Shown: piece after piece, positions 36,191 to 45,824 of the stretch | Position numbering within the stretch: position 1 is the stretch's first letter | How the letters are laid out: each line of letters starts with the position of its first letter | Source: Fuscibacter oryzae | GTDB taxonomy: Bacteria; Pseudomonadota; Alphaproteobacteria; Rhodobacterales; Rhodobacteraceae | DNA: 64,000 bases | Assembly (NCBI RefSeq): GCF_016765795.1 | Contig: NZ_JAESVP010000006.1 | Coordinates: 186,001 to 250,000 of the forward strand | Reading direction: 5' to 3' | Translations under genes and position numbers: made by a program | The notes under the pieces: model-generated | What the model saw: only the letters and a program-made list of their open reading frames with translations | Database searches by the model: none | Told to the model about the DNA's origin: nothing

Positions 36191-36709
36191 TCACTCCGCA
36201 AGCGGCGGTTTGGGCGTTGCGCGGCGGGGAATGGGTTTCAGGGCAAGAGCAGCCGGGGTGGTGGTTTCGACCGAAAGCACGGGTGCAGGTGCCGCCTCGG
36301 TGGCAGGTACTTCGACTGGAGTTTCCGCGAAAGGAGTTGGTGCTGGCGCAACCTCGACCGTCGGCTCTGGCAGCGGCGTCAAAATGATCGCGGACCCGTT
36401 GTCGGCAGCATCAAGCTGCTGCGATTCGGTCGCCGGGGCAAAGGTGGGCGCAGGGTCTGCCGGGGCATCCACGGCGGCGGGTGGCGTCTCTGCCAGCGCT
36501 TCGATATTCAATTCCGTCACGAGGGGCAAAGGTTCGACCGCCTTTGAGGTGACACTTTTGGGCAGATCAGAGACTGTTCCCGGAAAGCCCATCCAGAAAC
36601 CCTGCATCTCTATCAGGCGGGTTGCCCAGATGGTCTGTGCCTGGCCAAAGACCATGCCCGCCTTGAGGCCATAGCTGATTGCGTCGATTGGGGTCATCAT
36701 GCCGAACAT
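36191..36709 (-). CDS. Unknown Pro/Ala/Glu-rich protein inside the urease operon
   Basis: A 172-residue protein between ureB and ureC, 12 bp before ureC and 18 bp after ureB. The first ~45 residues form a helix (MMTPIDAISYGLKAGMVFGQAQTIWATRLIEMQGFW). This weakly resembles the short helical heads of phasin-like or misnamed 'antifreeze' proteins of Rhodobacterales. The rest is disordered, rich in Pro, Ala, Glu, Thr and Val, with a basic end (PIPRRATPKPP). There is no signal peptide, Cys or His cluster. Its place in a tight operon suggests expression with urease; the function is unknown. Confidence 0.75.
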   Translation of the reverse strand: MFGMMTPIDAISYGLKAGMVFGQAQTIWATRLIEMQGFWMGFPGTVSDLPKSVTSKAVEPLPLVTELNIEALAETPPAAVDAPADPAPTFAPATESQQLDAADNGSAIILTPLPEPTVEVAPAPTPFAETPVEVPATEAAPAPVLSVETTTPAALALKPIPRRATPKPPLAE

Positions 36710-36727
36710 GGGGGATCTCCCTAAGGG

Positions 36728-37033
36728 TTAAAGTTGTCCCATCACCTTGCTATTGAATCCAAAAACTTTTCTGTCACCGCCAAAGGGCACCAACTTAATC
36801 TCTCGCGATTGGCCGGGTTCGAACCGCACTGCCGTGCCTGCCGCAATATCCAGCCGCATCCCGCGCGCGGCCTCGCGGTCGAACGACAGGCCGGGGTTTG
36901 TCTCGGCAAAGTGGTAGTGGCTGCCAACCTGCACCGGCCGGTCGCCGGTATTGGCCACCATCAGGGTGATGGATTTGCCGGTCGGGTTCAGCAAAATATC
37001 GCCGGGGGCGGGAAAAATTTCGCCGGGAATCAT
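36728..37033 (-). CDS. ureB: Urease beta subunit
   Basis: A 101-residue structural subunit with the family core [20 protein letters not shown] and the segment [11 protein letters not shown]. The sequence [19 protein letters not shown], characteristic of UreB, follows. The ATG at 37033 has GGAGGG upstream; a longer in-frame start would overlap ureJ and lacks support. It follows ureJ by 4 bp. Confidence 0.96.
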   Translation of the reverse strand: MIPGEIFPAPGDILLNPTGKSITLMVANTGDRPVQVGSHYHFAETNPGLSFDREAARGMRLDIAAGTAVRFEPGQSREIKLVPFGGDRKVFGFNSKVMGQL

Positions 37034-37037
37034 GGTG

Positions 37038-37607
37038 TTACCCTCCGAACACAAAAGCGAGGCCCGCTGCGGCGGTGACAGCGCCCAACATGCGGGTCAG
37101 ACGCATGCTCGCCAGTTTTTGCAGCGCCAGACCAAGGCCAAGCCCCGCACCATGCAGCACGGCTGTCATCATCGCAAAGCCTGCCGCATAGGTCAGCAGC
37201 CCGCCAGACGACCCTTCGGCCCCATGCGCCCAGCCATGTGCGGCCCCGAACAGCGCCAGCATTGCCAGCGCGAATTTCAGGGGCAACCGCGCCGCCAGCG
37301 CCACCACCGCACCCAAAAGGAGGATGGAGGCGAGAATCATCGACTCTACGGCTGGAAAGGGAAGTCTTGCTGCGCCAATTGCTCCGCCCAGCACCATTGC
37401 GCCAACAAAGGTTGCAGGCATCGCCCAGATCGCCCGCCCCCCCATTTGTGCGGCCCAAAGGCCGACGGCGACCATGGCCAGAATGTGGTCCGCACCACTG
37501 ATCGGGTGACCAAGACCCGCCAGAAAACTGCCAGCCTGATGCCCCGGATGGGCCAGTGCAGCCGAGGGCGCGAAAAGGGCGGCGGCAAGGGTCAGTTTGC
37601 GCAGCAT
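37038..37607 (-). CDS. ureJ: HupE/UreJ family nickel transporter
   Basis: A 189-residue membrane protein with a signal-like first helix (ending ALAHPGHQ) and about six further helices. The HPGH motif directly after the first segment and the [12 protein letters not shown] motif in the next helix are the signature of HupE/UreJ proteins, thought to import nickel. It sits between ureA and ureB and is presumably co-expressed so that nickel reaches the accessory proteins. Confidence 0.94.
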   Translation of the reverse strand: MLRKLTLAAALFAPSAALAHPGHQAGSFLAGLGHPISGADHILAMVAVGLWAAQMGGRAIWAMPATFVGAMVLGGAIGAARLPFPAVESMILASILLLGAVVALAARLPLKFALAMLALFGAAHGWAHGAEGSSGGLLTYAAGFAMMTAVLHGAGLGLGLALQKLASMRLTRMLGAVTAAAGLAFVFGG

Positions 37608-37616
37608 GAAAACCTC

Positions 37617-37919
37617 TTATCGGATCGGGTGGTGAACGGTGACCAGCTTGGTGCCGTCGGGAAAGGTGGCTTCGACCTGAACGGAATGGATCATCTCTGG
37701 GATGCCCTCCATGCACTGATCGCGGGTGATGACATGCCCGCCCGCCTGCATCAGATCAGAGACGGAACGGCCATCGCGCGCGCCCTCGACCACGAAATCG
37801 GTGATCAGGGCAATCGCCTCGGGGTGGTTCAGCTTGACGCCACGGGCAAGGCGGCCCCGCGCCACCATGGCGGCGACGCTGATCAGCAGTTTTTCGCGTT
37901 CGCGCGGGGTCAGGTTCAT
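37617..37919 (-). CDS. ureA: Urease gamma subunit
   Basis: A 100-residue structural subunit that begins [23 protein letters not shown] and contains [21 protein letters not shown], both invariant-like in UreA. The ATG at 37919 overlaps the ureD stop by 4 bp. Separate gamma and beta genes are the usual bacterial arrangement. Confidence 0.97.
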   Translation of the reverse strand: MNLTPREREKLLISVAAMVARGRLARGVKLNHPEAIALITDFVVEGARDGRSVSDLMQAGGHVITRDQCMEGIPEMIHSVQVEATFPDGTKLVTVHHPIR

Positions 37920-38755
37920 GCAAGCACTCCGTGCATCTGCCAGACACGGGGCAAGGGGCGCCCCGAAAGAAGGTGAAGAACGCGCGCCAACTGGCGGCGC
38001 AGGGGCCAACCGTCGCGCGCCAACAGGCGCACCAGCAGCCGCCCGTCCCAGCCAGAGGCGGCGGCGGTCACTTCTGGTTCGGTCAGTAGCTGGCGGACCG
38101 GGGGTAGCGCATCTTCGGCCCCTTGGGTGACAAACGCGATGACTGCCATTGCCCGCGCCCCGCCCAGCAAAGCCGGGCTGGCTTGACGGCCAAGTGCGGC
38201 AGGGTTCAGCCGCAGGGCATCGGCCCAGACCGGGCGATGATCGCGCCGGATCAGGCGGCGGTCATCCAGCCGGGCGAACTGCGGCTCTTCTCCCATCGCG
38301 AGACGGCCAAGGACAAGGGATTCGCACAGAAGGCAGGTGGCGTCGCCCGCAAGATCAATGGTGGTGCGGCGCGTCAGGTTGGACCCTTCGTAAAGCAGGG
38401 TCTCTTGCGGCAGCCAATCCAGCCGCCCGCCCGCGCCGACCCGTGCCGTCATATCAACCTTTGCTGCGTCACTATCCGCCGAATAGGCACGTTCTGCGGT
38501 TTGGGTTGTGGCGCAAACCCGCGCGCGGGGACCGACCGTCAGGTCAAAGCCCAGCCGGTCGCCAGAGGTCAGCCCGCCCGACGTGTTCAGGAACACCACC
38601 TCGGGCACATCGCCCGCCAGGCGGGGCAGCATCGCCTTGCCAGAGCCTGCCTGTTGCAGTTCGGTCAGCCGCACCGCGCCATCGCGCAAGGCAAAGCCCG
38701 CGCGGGCGAGACCCCGGCTGCGCTGCATCACCGCTGTTGGCGCGTTGTCGAACAT
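37916..38755 (-). CDS. ureD: Urease accessory protein UreD
   Basis: A 279-residue beta-helical accessory protein that docks on apo-urease and forms the nickel tunnel together with UreF. Family segments are [31 protein letters not shown] and a [10 protein letters not shown] region. First gene of the urease operon (ureD-A-J-B-unknown-C-E-F-G, all overlapping or within 20 bp). About 145 bp upstream separate it from yqjG. Confidence 0.95.
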   Translation of the reverse strand: MFDNAPTAVMQRSRGLARAGFALRDGAVRLTELQQAGSGKAMLPRLAGDVPEVVFLNTSGGLTSGDRLGFDLTVGPRARVCATTQTAERAYSADSDAAKVDMTARVGAGGRLDWLPQETLLYEGSNLTRRTTIDLAGDATCLLCESLVLGRLAMGEEPQFARLDDRRLIRRDHRPVWADALRLNPAALGRQASPALLGGARAMAVIAFVTQGAEDALPPVRQLLTEPEVTAAASGWDGRLLVRLLARDGWPLRRQLARVLHLLSGRPLPRVWQMHGVLA

Positions 38756-38813
38756 AATTCCCCCTGTCAGGCAGAGGATGTTCCGTGATCAACGCTTTGC
38801 CCATGGAATCAGC

Positions 38814-38859
38814 AACCGCGCCGGTCGGGTGCCGGACGCGGTTGGGTATTGAGATCAAT
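38814..38859. repeat. Inverted repeats in the yqjG-ureD gap
   Basis: An 11-bp inverted repeat with one bulge (AACCGCGCCGG / CCGGACGCGGTT, loop 7) spans 38814-38843. Right next to it is a short palindrome ATTGAGATCAAT at 38848-38859. Both lie between the yqjG stop and the ureD start. The large hairpin may end yqjG transcription (no T run follows), and the small palindrome could be an operator for ureD. Confidence 0.5.
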
Positions 38860-38900
38860 GTATGAGCGAGACGCCTATAAATTATGCAGTCCGCAAAGCC

Positions 38901-39833
38901 TCAGCCCAGATCGCGCGCCCAAGGCAAATCTGGCCCAAGCGGCACGATGCCATTGGGGTTCAGCGTCTTGATCGAATAGTAACCGGCCTTGATATGGCTG
39001 ATCTTGACCGTCTCGGCCACGCCGGGCAGGGCCAGCACCCGTTCCAGATAGGCCTGCAACGCCGGATAGTCCGACAGCCGACGACGGTTGCATTTGAAGA
39101 TGCCGTGATAGGCCGCATCAAAGCGGACAAGCGTCACGAAAGTGCGGATATCAGCTTCGGTAAAGGCATTGCCCAGCAGCCATTTGCGGCCATCGGCCAT
39201 CATGCTTTCCAGCCAGTCCAGCGTTTCGAACACAAGCGCGAAAGCCTCGTCATAGGCGACCTGCGTGGTGGCAAAGCCCGCCCGGTAGACACCGTTGTTC
39301 AAGCCCGGATAAATGCGGTCATTCAACGCGTCGATCTGGGGGGCCAGCTCGGCAGGGTAAAGATCGGGGCCAGAGGCCAGATTGCCAAAGCCCGAATTCA
39401 TCATCCGCACAATGTCGGCCGATTCGTTCGAAACGAGGGTGCCGGTCGCCTTGTCCCACAGCACCGGCACCGTCGCGCGCCCGTTCACATGGGCATCGGC
39501 GCGGCTGTAAAGCTGGTGCAGATAGGTCGCGCCATGCAGCGGATCGGCGTTTTCGCCAAATGTCCAGCCTTGCGCGGTCAACACCGGGTCCACCGCAGTC
39601 ATGCCGATCACCCCCTCCAGTCCCTTCAGCTTGCGCGCCATCAGGGTGCGGCTGGCCCAAGGGCAGATATAGGCGACATAAAGGTGATAGCGCCCGGCCT
39701 CGGCCTTGAAACCGCTGCTGCCATCGGGCGTGATCCAGTTGCGAAAGGACGAAACCTGGCGCACAAAGCCGCCCTTGGCGTCCTTGGCCTGAACCGGCTG
39801 CCAGTCTTCGGTCCATTTGCCATCGACCAGCAT
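38901..39833 (-). CDS. yqjG: Glutathionyl-hydroquinone reductase (YqjG/Xi-class GST)
   Basis: A 310-residue Xi-class glutathione transferase. The active-site cysteine is in YICPWASR (near residue 55). Other landmarks are the conserved SNESADIVRMMNS and an NDRIYPGLNNGVYRAGFATTQ stretch. These enzymes reduce glutathionyl-hydroquinones back to hydroquinones. It follows the VOC gene by one base. Together with DoxX and the LysR gene it forms a likely electrophile/quinone response unit. The ATG at 39833 excludes a non-conserved upstream extension. Confidence 0.92.
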   Translation of the reverse strand: MLVDGKWTEDWQPVQAKDAKGGFVRQVSSFRNWITPDGSSGFKAEAGRYHLYVAYICPWASRTLMARKLKGLEGVIGMTAVDPVLTAQGWTFGENADPLHGATYLHQLYSRADAHVNGRATVPVLWDKATGTLVSNESADIVRMMNSGFGNLASGPDLYPAELAPQIDALNDRIYPGLNNGVYRAGFATTQVAYDEAFALVFETLDWLESMMADGRKWLLGNAFTEADIRTFVTLVRFDAAYHGIFKCNRRRLSDYPALQAYLERVLALPGVAETVKISHIKAGYYSIKTLNPNGIVPLGPDLPWARDLG

Positions 39834-39834
39834 C

Positions 39835-40647
39835 TTATGCCCCCTTCGCCAGCAGGGTGACCGGGGTGCCCCATGGATCGGCGATCGTGGTGCCGCCAGC
39901 CCGAGCGGCAATTGCCGCCAGTGTGGGCGCATCGGCCCGCAGGACCAGTTCGGTCAGACCTGTCACGGGGAAGTTGCGTTGCCCGGCCTCACGGCTGTTC
40001 CAGATATTCGCGCCGATGTGGTGGTGATAGCCGCCCGAGCCCAAAAAGCTGGCACCGGGGTAATGCGTCGCCACGGCAAAGCCGAGCACGTCGCGATAGA
40101 ATTCCTCGGCGCGGGTCACGTTGCCCACTTGCAAGTGGACATGGCCCACCACTTCGCCTTCGGGCGCGCCGGTCCAGGGGCCGTCGGCGGCAGAGGCAAG
40201 GTCGTTCAGGTCAAGACCCAGCGTGTCCATCTTGATGGAACCGTTGGCATCATACCAGGCCATGCGCGGGCGATCGACATAGACCTCGATTCCATTGCCC
40301 TCGGGATCGGCCAGGTAAATCGCCTCGCTGACCAGATGGTCAGAGGCTCCTTGCAGGGGCAGGCGCGATTCGGCGGCATGGATCAGCCAGCGTGCCAGAG
40401 ACTTGCGGTCCGGCATCAGGAAAGCGGTGTGAAACAGCCCGGCCTCACGACGCCCGGCGCGGCGGGCGGCAGGATCGGCGCGCAGTTCGACCAGGGTCTT
40501 GTCGCCCGCGCCCAACCGTGCGGTTACGGCGTCCGAGGACAGCGTGTCCAGACCAAGGGCCGATTGGTAGAATTTCGTCATACCGGGCAAGTCGTTCACG
40601 GTCAGTGCGACATGGCCGATTTCAACGGGGGCAGAAGCGGTGGACAT
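39835..40647 (-). CDS. Two-domain VOC family protein (catechol-2,3-dioxygenase-like)
   Basis: A 270-residue protein with two vicinal-oxygen-chelate modules. Module 1 (residues 8-130) starts IGHVALTVNDLPGMTKFYQ and ends YLADPEGNGIEVYVDRP. Module 2 (about 160-265) starts VGHVHLQVGNVTRAEEFYRD and contains GGYHHHIGANIW. The spaced His/Glu residues that bind a metal are present. It resembles CatE/YfiE ring-cleavage dioxygenases. The ATG at 40647 has AAGGA upstream. Its position before yqjG and after doxX supports a role against catechols or quinones. Confidence 0.88.
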   Translation of the reverse strand: MSTASAPVEIGHVALTVNDLPGMTKFYQSALGLDTLSSDAVTARLGAGDKTLVELRADPAARRAGRREAGLFHTAFLMPDRKSLARWLIHAAESRLPLQGASDHLVSEAIYLADPEGNGIEVYVDRPRMAWYDANGSIKMDTLGLDLNDLASAADGPWTGAPEGEVVGHVHLQVGNVTRAEEFYRDVLGFAVATHYPGASFLGSGGYHHHIGANIWNSREAGQRNFPVTGLTELVLRADAPTLAAIAARAGGTTIADPWGTPVTLLAKGA

Positions 40648-40716
40648 TTTCTTGGTCCTTTCAGGAAAAGGGCCCGGCCAGCGGCCAGGCCCCGATGGGT
40701 GCAAAGGGTCGGGCGA

Positions 40717-41130
40717 TCAGCCCTTTTTGTCCACGGCGAAGGCGCCCGGCCCGATCAGGGCAAGTGCAGCCGACGCGATGGCCCAGAACAGCGGGTATTC
40801 CCAGCCGCCGCCTGCGTTCGAGAAGGTGAAGCCAGCCGAACGGTGGCCGAACCACAGCGCGCCCAAGAGAACGAAGGTCAGCACGGCAGAAACGATGCGG
40901 GTCTTGTAGCCAAGGATCAGCGCGATGCCGCCCGCCACTTCCAGCAGGATGGTGACATAGCCGAGGAAGCCCGGCAGGCCGATCGATTCAAAGAAACCAG
41001 CGGTGCCTGCGGGGGTAAAGATGAAAACCTTGATCAGGCCGTGGATCAGGAAATAGACGCCCGAGGTGACGCGCAGCAGCGCCGCGCCAAGATCAGCCTG
41101 CGAGGCCGAAGAGAGAGGAGAGGTTGTCAT
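40717..41130 (-). CDS. DoxX family membrane protein
   Basis: A 137-residue protein with four membrane helices. Family features include LRVTSGVYFLIHGLIKVF in the first helix and a Gly-rich FLGYVTILLEVAGGIALILGYKTR in the second and third. DoxX-type proteins are often found with thiol- or quinone-stress genes; the mechanism is unclear. First gene of the doxX-VOC-yqjG unit, transcribed from the 103-bp gap after lysR. Confidence 0.88.
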   Translation of the reverse strand: MTTSPLSSASQADLGAALLRVTSGVYFLIHGLIKVFIFTPAGTAGFFESIGLPGFLGYVTILLEVAGGIALILGYKTRIVSAVLTFVLLGALWFGHRSAGFTFSNAGGGWEYPLFWAIASAALALIGPGAFAVDKKG

Positions 41131-41211
41131 GGCTTGCTCCGAGTAAGCGGTTGCGATGGGGAAGAAGTGCCCCCTTCTGAAGCGGAAAACAATTCAGCAA
41201 AATCGCAGATC

Positions 41212-41234
41212 ATCCCTTCCATTTCGGAAGGGAT
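41212..41234. promoter_or_regulatory. Perfect 9-bp inverted repeat after lysR
   Basis: ATCCCTTCC-ATTTC-GGAAGGGAT ends exactly at the lysR stop codon. It could be a weak terminator for lysR, since a T-rich but not continuous stretch follows on the minus strand. Alternatively it could be an operator for the doxX operon 82 bp downstream. The sequence cannot decide. Confidence 0.5.
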
Positions 41235-42106
41235 CAGCGCATTTCGGCAGCCATAAAATCGACCAGCACCCGCAGTTTGCGCGGCAGATGGCGCCGATCG
41301 GGCCACAGCGCATGGATGCCAAGCTGGATATCCGAGCAATCGGCCAGCACTTCGACGGCACGGCCCGCAGCCAGCGCCTCGGTCGCGACGAAATCGGGCA
41401 TCTGCGCTATTCCCAGCCCCTCTTCCACCGCCGCCAGACAGGCGGAGGCGTTGGAAAAGATCAGCCGCCCCGAAACGGTCACCCGGGTGTCGTCGCGATA
41501 GCTCCACTGCCAGCCATCGCGGTTGTTCAGGTCCAGAATGCAGTCATGCTGTGCCAGATCGGCCGGAATGACCGGCCTGCCGCGCAGGGTCAGATAGCGC
41601 GGCCCCGCGACCGTGATCATGCGCGCGCTGCCCAGACGGCGGCCCACCAACGCCCCGTCCATCGCGCGGCCTACTCGGACGGCGGCATCAAAGCCTTCTT
41701 CGACAAGGTTCACGATCCGGTCGTTAAAGTGCACTTCCAGCGAGATTTCTGGGTATTCTGCCGCAAACCGGGCCAGAACCGGGGCCAGCCGCACCGTGCC
41801 GAACGACAGGGGGGCGGTCAGCCTTATGCGACCGCGTGGGGCGATGGCGGCGTTCTGCACCTCGGTGGTAAGGTCATCGAAGCTTTCCAGAATGGCGCGC
41901 ATCCGGTCGGCATAGGCCTGCCCTTCCTCGGTCAGTGACAGCGCGCGCGTCGTGCGGTTCAGCAGTTTGACGCCAAGATCGGCTTCCAGTTTCGAAACGA
42001 GTTTAGAGGCTTGCCCCGAACTGGTGCCAAGCCTGCGGGCGGCGGCGGCAAAACTGCCGGTCTCCACCACCTTGACGAACATCCGCTCTGCCTGAAGCCG
42101 TTCCAT
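41234..42106 (-). CDS. LysR family transcriptional regulator
   Basis: A 290-residue LysR protein. Residues 1-60 form the winged helix-turn-helix (FVKVVETGSFAAAARRLGTSSGQASKLVSKLEADLGVKLLNR). The remainder is the two-lobed effector domain. It is transcribed in the same direction as the doxX-VOC-yqjG genes and probably controls them; LysR genes are more often divergent, so read-through and autoregulation may be combined. The effector is likely a quinone, catechol or aldehyde, by context only. Confidence 0.93.
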   Translation of the reverse strand: MERLQAERMFVKVVETGSFAAAARRLGTSSGQASKLVSKLEADLGVKLLNRTTRALSLTEEGQAYADRMRAILESFDDLTTEVQNAAIAPRGRIRLTAPLSFGTVRLAPVLARFAAEYPEISLEVHFNDRIVNLVEEGFDAAVRVGRAMDGALVGRRLGSARMITVAGPRYLTLRGRPVIPADLAQHDCILDLNNRDGWQWSYRDDTRVTVSGRLIFSNASACLAAVEEGLGIAQMPDFVATEALAAGRAVEVLADCSDIQLGIHALWPDRRHLPRKLRVLVDFMAAEMR

Positions 42107-42144
42107 CGGGGCATTGTGGGGGGATTGGCGGGAAAGGGAAGGGG

Positions 42145-42867
42145 TTAGCCATAGGGCAGGCGCTGCCGCAACAGCCCACCCGCCGAAGCCGCGATACGCA
42201 ACAGGCGGCGGCGGTCGCCCGCCAGCGCGGCATCCAGCAGACCGCCCAGTGCGCCGCGCGCCTTCAGGTGGGGCACCAGATCGGAATGACCCAAATCGGG
42301 GAAAAGGATGTGGTCGGTGCCGGGCTGTTGCGGAAAGGGCAGGGCTTGCGGCAGATCATCCTGTGCGCCGTGGAACAGATAGGCATGGCCTAGCGAGGGC
42401 AGGGGCGCGGTGGGCCAGCGAAGCGGCGAAAGCGCTGCGGTCCAGCGCGACCAGCGTGTTTCGCCCGGCACCATGCCCGATGCAACGGACCATTGCGGGC
42501 CGAATGCCAGCACGACATCAACCGGCAGAACCTGTGCGGCAACCAACGCCGAAAATGCGCCCATCGATAGACCGATGGTGGTAATCCGTGTAATGGGATG
42601 ACGAGCAGAAATCGTCTCTAAACTGCGGATTAGAGCCTTTTCAAAGCCCGGGTCATTGGCCCAGCTTCTGCTATCATCCATCACGAACAACGTCCGTCTT
42701 GTGCCATTGGCTGTGGCCGTGCCGACAAACTCGGGCGAGGGCGTGTGGCAGGGATCGTGGCCGATGGAAGAAAAGGCGATGACCAGATCATCCTTCGGCC
42801 CGTCGAGGAAATCGACGGTCCAGGGCGGGTTGTTCCATAGCCGTTCAAAGGAAAGCTGTTGCGCCAT
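42145..42867 (-). CDS. Alpha/beta hydrolase-like protein
   Basis: A 240-residue protein with an alpha/beta-hydrolase core. The nucleophile elbow is GLSMGAFSAL with Ser near residue 99. The candidate acid is in LFHGAQDDLP, and the candidate His is in FPDLGHSDLVPH. The N-terminus (LSFERLWNNPPWTVDFLDGPKDDLVIAFSS) is beta-rich and fits the strands before the elbow. The substrate is unknown. It lies 63 bp downstream of clpB behind a good terminator. Confidence 0.8.
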   Translation of the reverse strand: MAQQLSFERLWNNPPWTVDFLDGPKDDLVIAFSSIGHDPCHTPSPEFVGTATANGTRRTLFVMDDSRSWANDPGFEKALIRSLETISARHPITRITTIGLSMGAFSALVAAQVLPVDVVLAFGPQWSVASGMVPGETRWSRWTAALSPLRWPTAPLPSLGHAYLFHGAQDDLPQALPFPQQPGTDHILFPDLGHSDLVPHLKARGALGGLLDAALAGDRRRLLRIAASAGGLLRQRLPYG

Positions 42868-42897
42868 GCGGCCATTCTGCCGATGGGCGCGAAAAGG

Positions 42898-42927
42898 AAA
42901 ACCCCCGGAGTTTCCTCCGGGGGTTTT
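42898..42927 (-). terminator. Rho-independent terminator of clpB
   Basis: AAAACCCCCGGAGG and its complement CCTCCGGGGGTTTT form a 10-bp G/C stem flanked by A and T runs, only 3 bp after the clpB stop codon. It looks strong on both strands. Confidence 0.88.
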
Positions 42928-42930
42928 GGC

Positions 42931-45549
42931 TTAGTGGATCACAGCCTTTACCGGCTTGTCGCGGCGGCTGGTGGCCGCCACTCGGTCGTCAATGATCAGG
43001 CCATCGGGACCGGCGGTGACCTTGACCACCGAGCCATCCAGCACCTGCCCACCCAGCAGCATCTCGGCCAGCGGGTCTTGCAGGGCGCGCTGGATCACAC
43101 GCTTCAGGGGCCGGGCGCCGAACACCGGGTCATAGCCTTCGTCGGCCAGCCATTGCCGCGCCGCCTGATCCAGCTCCAGCGAAATCTTGCGCTGGGCCAG
43201 CCGCTTTTCAAGGCGACGAAGCTGGATGGTGACGATGCCGTCCATGTCGCCACGGGTCAGGCGGTCAAAGATGATCTGCTCATCCAGACGGTTCAGGAAT
43301 TCGGGCCGGAAGTGCATCCGAACCGCCTCTTCCACCTCATGCCGGGCCTCGGTCGGGTCGGCCCCTTCGGGCAGTTCCGACAGCGCCCGCGCGCCAAGGT
43401 TCGAGGTCAGCACGATCAGCGTCTGCTTGAAGTCCACCGTCCGGCCTTGGCCATCGGTCAGGATGCCATCATCCAGCACCTGCAACAGCACGTTGAACAC
43501 ATCGGGATGGGCCTTTTCCACCTCGTCGAACAGCACGACCTGATAGGGACGCCGCCGCACGGCTTCGGTCAGAACGCCACCCTCGTCATAGCCGACGTAG
43601 CCGGGGGGCGCGCCGATCAGCCGCGCGACCGAGTGTTTCTCCATAAACTCCGACATGTCGATGCGGACCATCGCGTTTTCATCGTCAAACAGATATTCGG
43701 CGACGGCTTTGGTCAGTTCGGTCTTGCCCACGCCGGTCGGCCCAAGGAACAGAAAGCTGCCCAAAGGCCGACCTTCATCGTTCAGGCCCGCCCGCGCCCG
43801 GCGCACGGCATTGGCCACGGCCACCACCGCGTCATGCTGGCCGATCACCCGCTTGCCCAGTTCCTCTTCCATGCGCAGCAGCTTTTCGCGCTCACCCTCC
43901 AGCATCTTGGTGGTGGGAATGCCGGTCCAACGCTCGACCACTTCGGCGATCTGCTCGGGCCGCACGGCTTCGGATACCAAAGCCTCACCCTCGCGCGCCT
44001 CGGCCTCGGCCAGCGATTTTTCCAGCGCTGGGATGCGACCGTATTGCAGTTCACCCGCCTTGGCAAAGTCACCCTCGCGCTTGGCCTGTTCCAGTTCGGC
44101 GCGGGCCTTGTCGAGTTGCTCTTTCAGGTCGCGGGCCTTTTCCAGGCTGTCGCGTTCGGCCTGCCATTTGGCGGTCATTTCGGCCGAGCGGTCTTTCAGA
44201 TCGGCCAGTTCTTTTTCCAGCTTTTCCAGCCGATCCTTGCTGGCCGCGTCATCCTCTTTCTTCAGCGCCTCGGATTCGATCTGCATTTGCAGGATCTGCC
44301 GGTCCAGCGCGTCCAGCTCTTCGGGCTTGGAATCCACCTCCATCCGCAACCGGCTGGCGGCTTCGTCCATCAGGTCAATCGCCTTGTCGGGCAGGAAACG
44401 GTCGGTGATGTAGCGGTGGGAAAGCGTTGCCGCCGCCACCAGCGCCGAGTCGGCGATGCGCACCCCGTGGTGAAGCTCATACTTTTCCTTGATGCCGCGC
44501 AGGATGCTGATGGTGTCTTCGACCGTCGGTTCATTCACCATCACGGGCTGAAACCGGCGGGCCAAGGCCGCGTCTTTCTCCACATATTTGCGGTATTCAT
44601 CCAACGTGGTGGCGCCAACGCAATGCAGCTCACCCCGCGCCAGCGCGGGTTTGATCAGGTTGGCGGCATCCATCGCGCCATCGGATTTCCCGGCCCCGAC
44701 CAGAGTGTGCATTTCGTCGATGAACAGGATGATCTCGCCATTGGCCGAGGTCACCTCGTTCAATACGGCTTTCAGGCGTTCCTCAAACTCACCACGATAC
44801 TTCGCGCCGGCAATCAGCGCGCCCATGTCCAGCGCCATCAGCTTTTTGTTGCGCAAGGATTCCGGCACATCGCCATCAACGATGCGCAGGGCAAGGCCCT
44901 CGGCAATCGCCGTCTTGCCAACACCCGGTTCACCAATCAGCACCGGGTTGTTCTTGGTGCGACGCGACAGAACCTGCATGGCGCGGCGAATTTCTTCGTC
45001 GCGACCAATGATCGGGTCGATCTTGCCGCTGGCGGCGGCTTCGGTCAGGTCGCGGGCATATTTCTTCAAGGCCTCCATCGTCTCTTCGGACGAGGCAGTG
45101 TCGGCGGTCCGGCCCTTGCGCACCTCATTGATGGCCGCGTTCAGGCCTTGGGCGTTCACCGCCCCGGCAGACAGCGCATCGCGCGCACGGGTGTTTACCA
45201 AGGCCAAAGCGGTCAGCAGGCGTTCCACCGGAACAAAGCTGTCCCCGGCCTTTTTCGCCACGGTTTCCGCTTCGTCCAGCACGCGGACAAGGCTGGGGTC
45301 GATATAGGTGTTGCCCTCTCCGCCCGAAACCTTGGGCAGCTTGGCAAGGGCGGCATCATTCGCCTCGGCTACGCGGTCGGGCGCGCCGCCTGCCTTGCGG
45401 ATCAGGTTCGAGGCAAGGCCCTGATCGTCATCCATCAAGGCTTTCAGCAGATGGTCGGGCAGCACGCGCTGGTGATTTTCGCGCATCGCAATCGTCTGGG
45501 CCGCTTGCAGGAAGCCGCGCGACCGCTCCGTGAATTTCTCCAAATTCAT
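42931..45549 (-). CDS. clpB: ATP-dependent disaggregase ClpB
   Basis: An 872-residue Hsp100 chaperone. In order: an N-terminal Clp-N domain (1-145); AAA+ module 1 with Walker [17 protein letters not shown]; a coiled-coil middle domain (about 410-525); AAA+ module 2 with [13 protein letters not shown]; and a C-terminal D2 small domain. It resolubilises aggregated proteins with DnaK. The ATG at 45549 has AAGGAGAT upstream; the reading frame continues upstream but that part is not conserved-looking. A heat-shock promoter is found about 70 bp upstream and a terminator directly after the gene. Confidence 0.98.
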   Translation of the reverse strand: MNLEKFTERSRGFLQAAQTIAMRENHQRVLPDHLLKALMDDDQGLASNLIRKAGGAPDRVAEANDAALAKLPKVSGGEGNTYIDPSLVRVLDEAETVAKKAGDSFVPVERLLTALALVNTRARDALSAGAVNAQGLNAAINEVRKGRTADTASSEETMEALKKYARDLTEAAASGKIDPIIGRDEEIRRAMQVLSRRTKNNPVLIGEPGVGKTAIAEGLALRIVDGDVPESLRNKKLMALDMGALIAGAKYRGEFEERLKAVLNEVTSANGEIILFIDEMHTLVGAGKSDGAMDAANLIKPALARGELHCVGATTLDEYRKYVEKDAALARRFQPVMVNEPTVEDTISILRGIKEKYELHHGVRIADSALVAAATLSHRYITDRFLPDKAIDLMDEAASRLRMEVDSKPEELDALDRQILQMQIESEALKKEDDAASKDRLEKLEKELADLKDRSAEMTAKWQAERDSLEKARDLKEQLDKARAELEQAKREGDFAKAGELQYGRIPALEKSLAEAEAREGEALVSEAVRPEQIAEVVERWTGIPTTKMLEGEREKLLRMEEELGKRVIGQHDAVVAVANAVRRARAGLNDEGRPLGSFLFLGPTGVGKTELTKAVAEYLFDDENAMVRIDMSEFMEKHSVARLIGAPPGYVGYDEGGVLTEAVRRRPYQVVLFDEVEKAHPDVFNVLLQVLDDGILTDGQGRTVDFKQTLIVLTSNLGARALSELPEGADPTEARHEVEEAVRMHFRPEFLNRLDEQIIFDRLTRGDMDGIVTIQLRRLEKRLAQRKISLELDQAARQWLADEGYDPVFGARPLKRVIQRALQDPLAEMLLGGQVLDGSVVKVTAGPDGLIIDDRVAATSRRDKPVKAVIH

Positions 45550-45620
45550 CGGTATCTCCTTTTCTGAAGCACCGTCTTTGGACGCCCTGAAAAGGCACGC
45601 CCGTTCCGGCCTTGCCCGAG

Positions 45621-45649
45621 ACATGGGCACCGGATCGGGGCGTTGCAAG
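45621..45649 (-). promoter_or_regulatory. Sigma-32 (RpoH) heat-shock promoter of clpB
   Basis: On the minus strand CTTGCAA (45643-45649), a 14-bp spacer and GCCCATGT (45621-45628) match the RpoH consensus CTTGAAA-N13-15-CCCCATNT at six of seven and six of seven fixed positions. Transcription would start near 45614, about 65 bp before the clpB ATG. Confidence 0.75.
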
Positions 45650-45824
45650 ACTGTGCAACACCTGCGGCGAAAATATCGCAAAACGCTGAATTGCAGATGA
45701 ATCTTGGCCTGCGGAAACCCGCCGAAACAGGGCGCGAACGTGGGCGCCGCGCCGCGTAGGCGGAAACCCGCGCTTGTGCTGCCGCACTAAAACTCTCCCA
45801 ATGCGGGAAAAGGGCGGGACAGCC

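Noticed and set aside
34379-36547. A 722-codon plus-strand frame across ureC
   Set aside because: Antisense shadow of ureC, with His/Gln-rich nonsense composition.
38848-38859. FNR-type site upstream of ureD
   Set aside because: The palindrome ATTGAGATCAAT has only two bases between the TTGA/TCAA halves; FNR sites need six between those tetramers.
42859-45567. A 902-codon open frame on the plus strand across clpB
   Set aside because: Antisense shadow. The minus strand carries a full-length ClpB with promoter and terminator.
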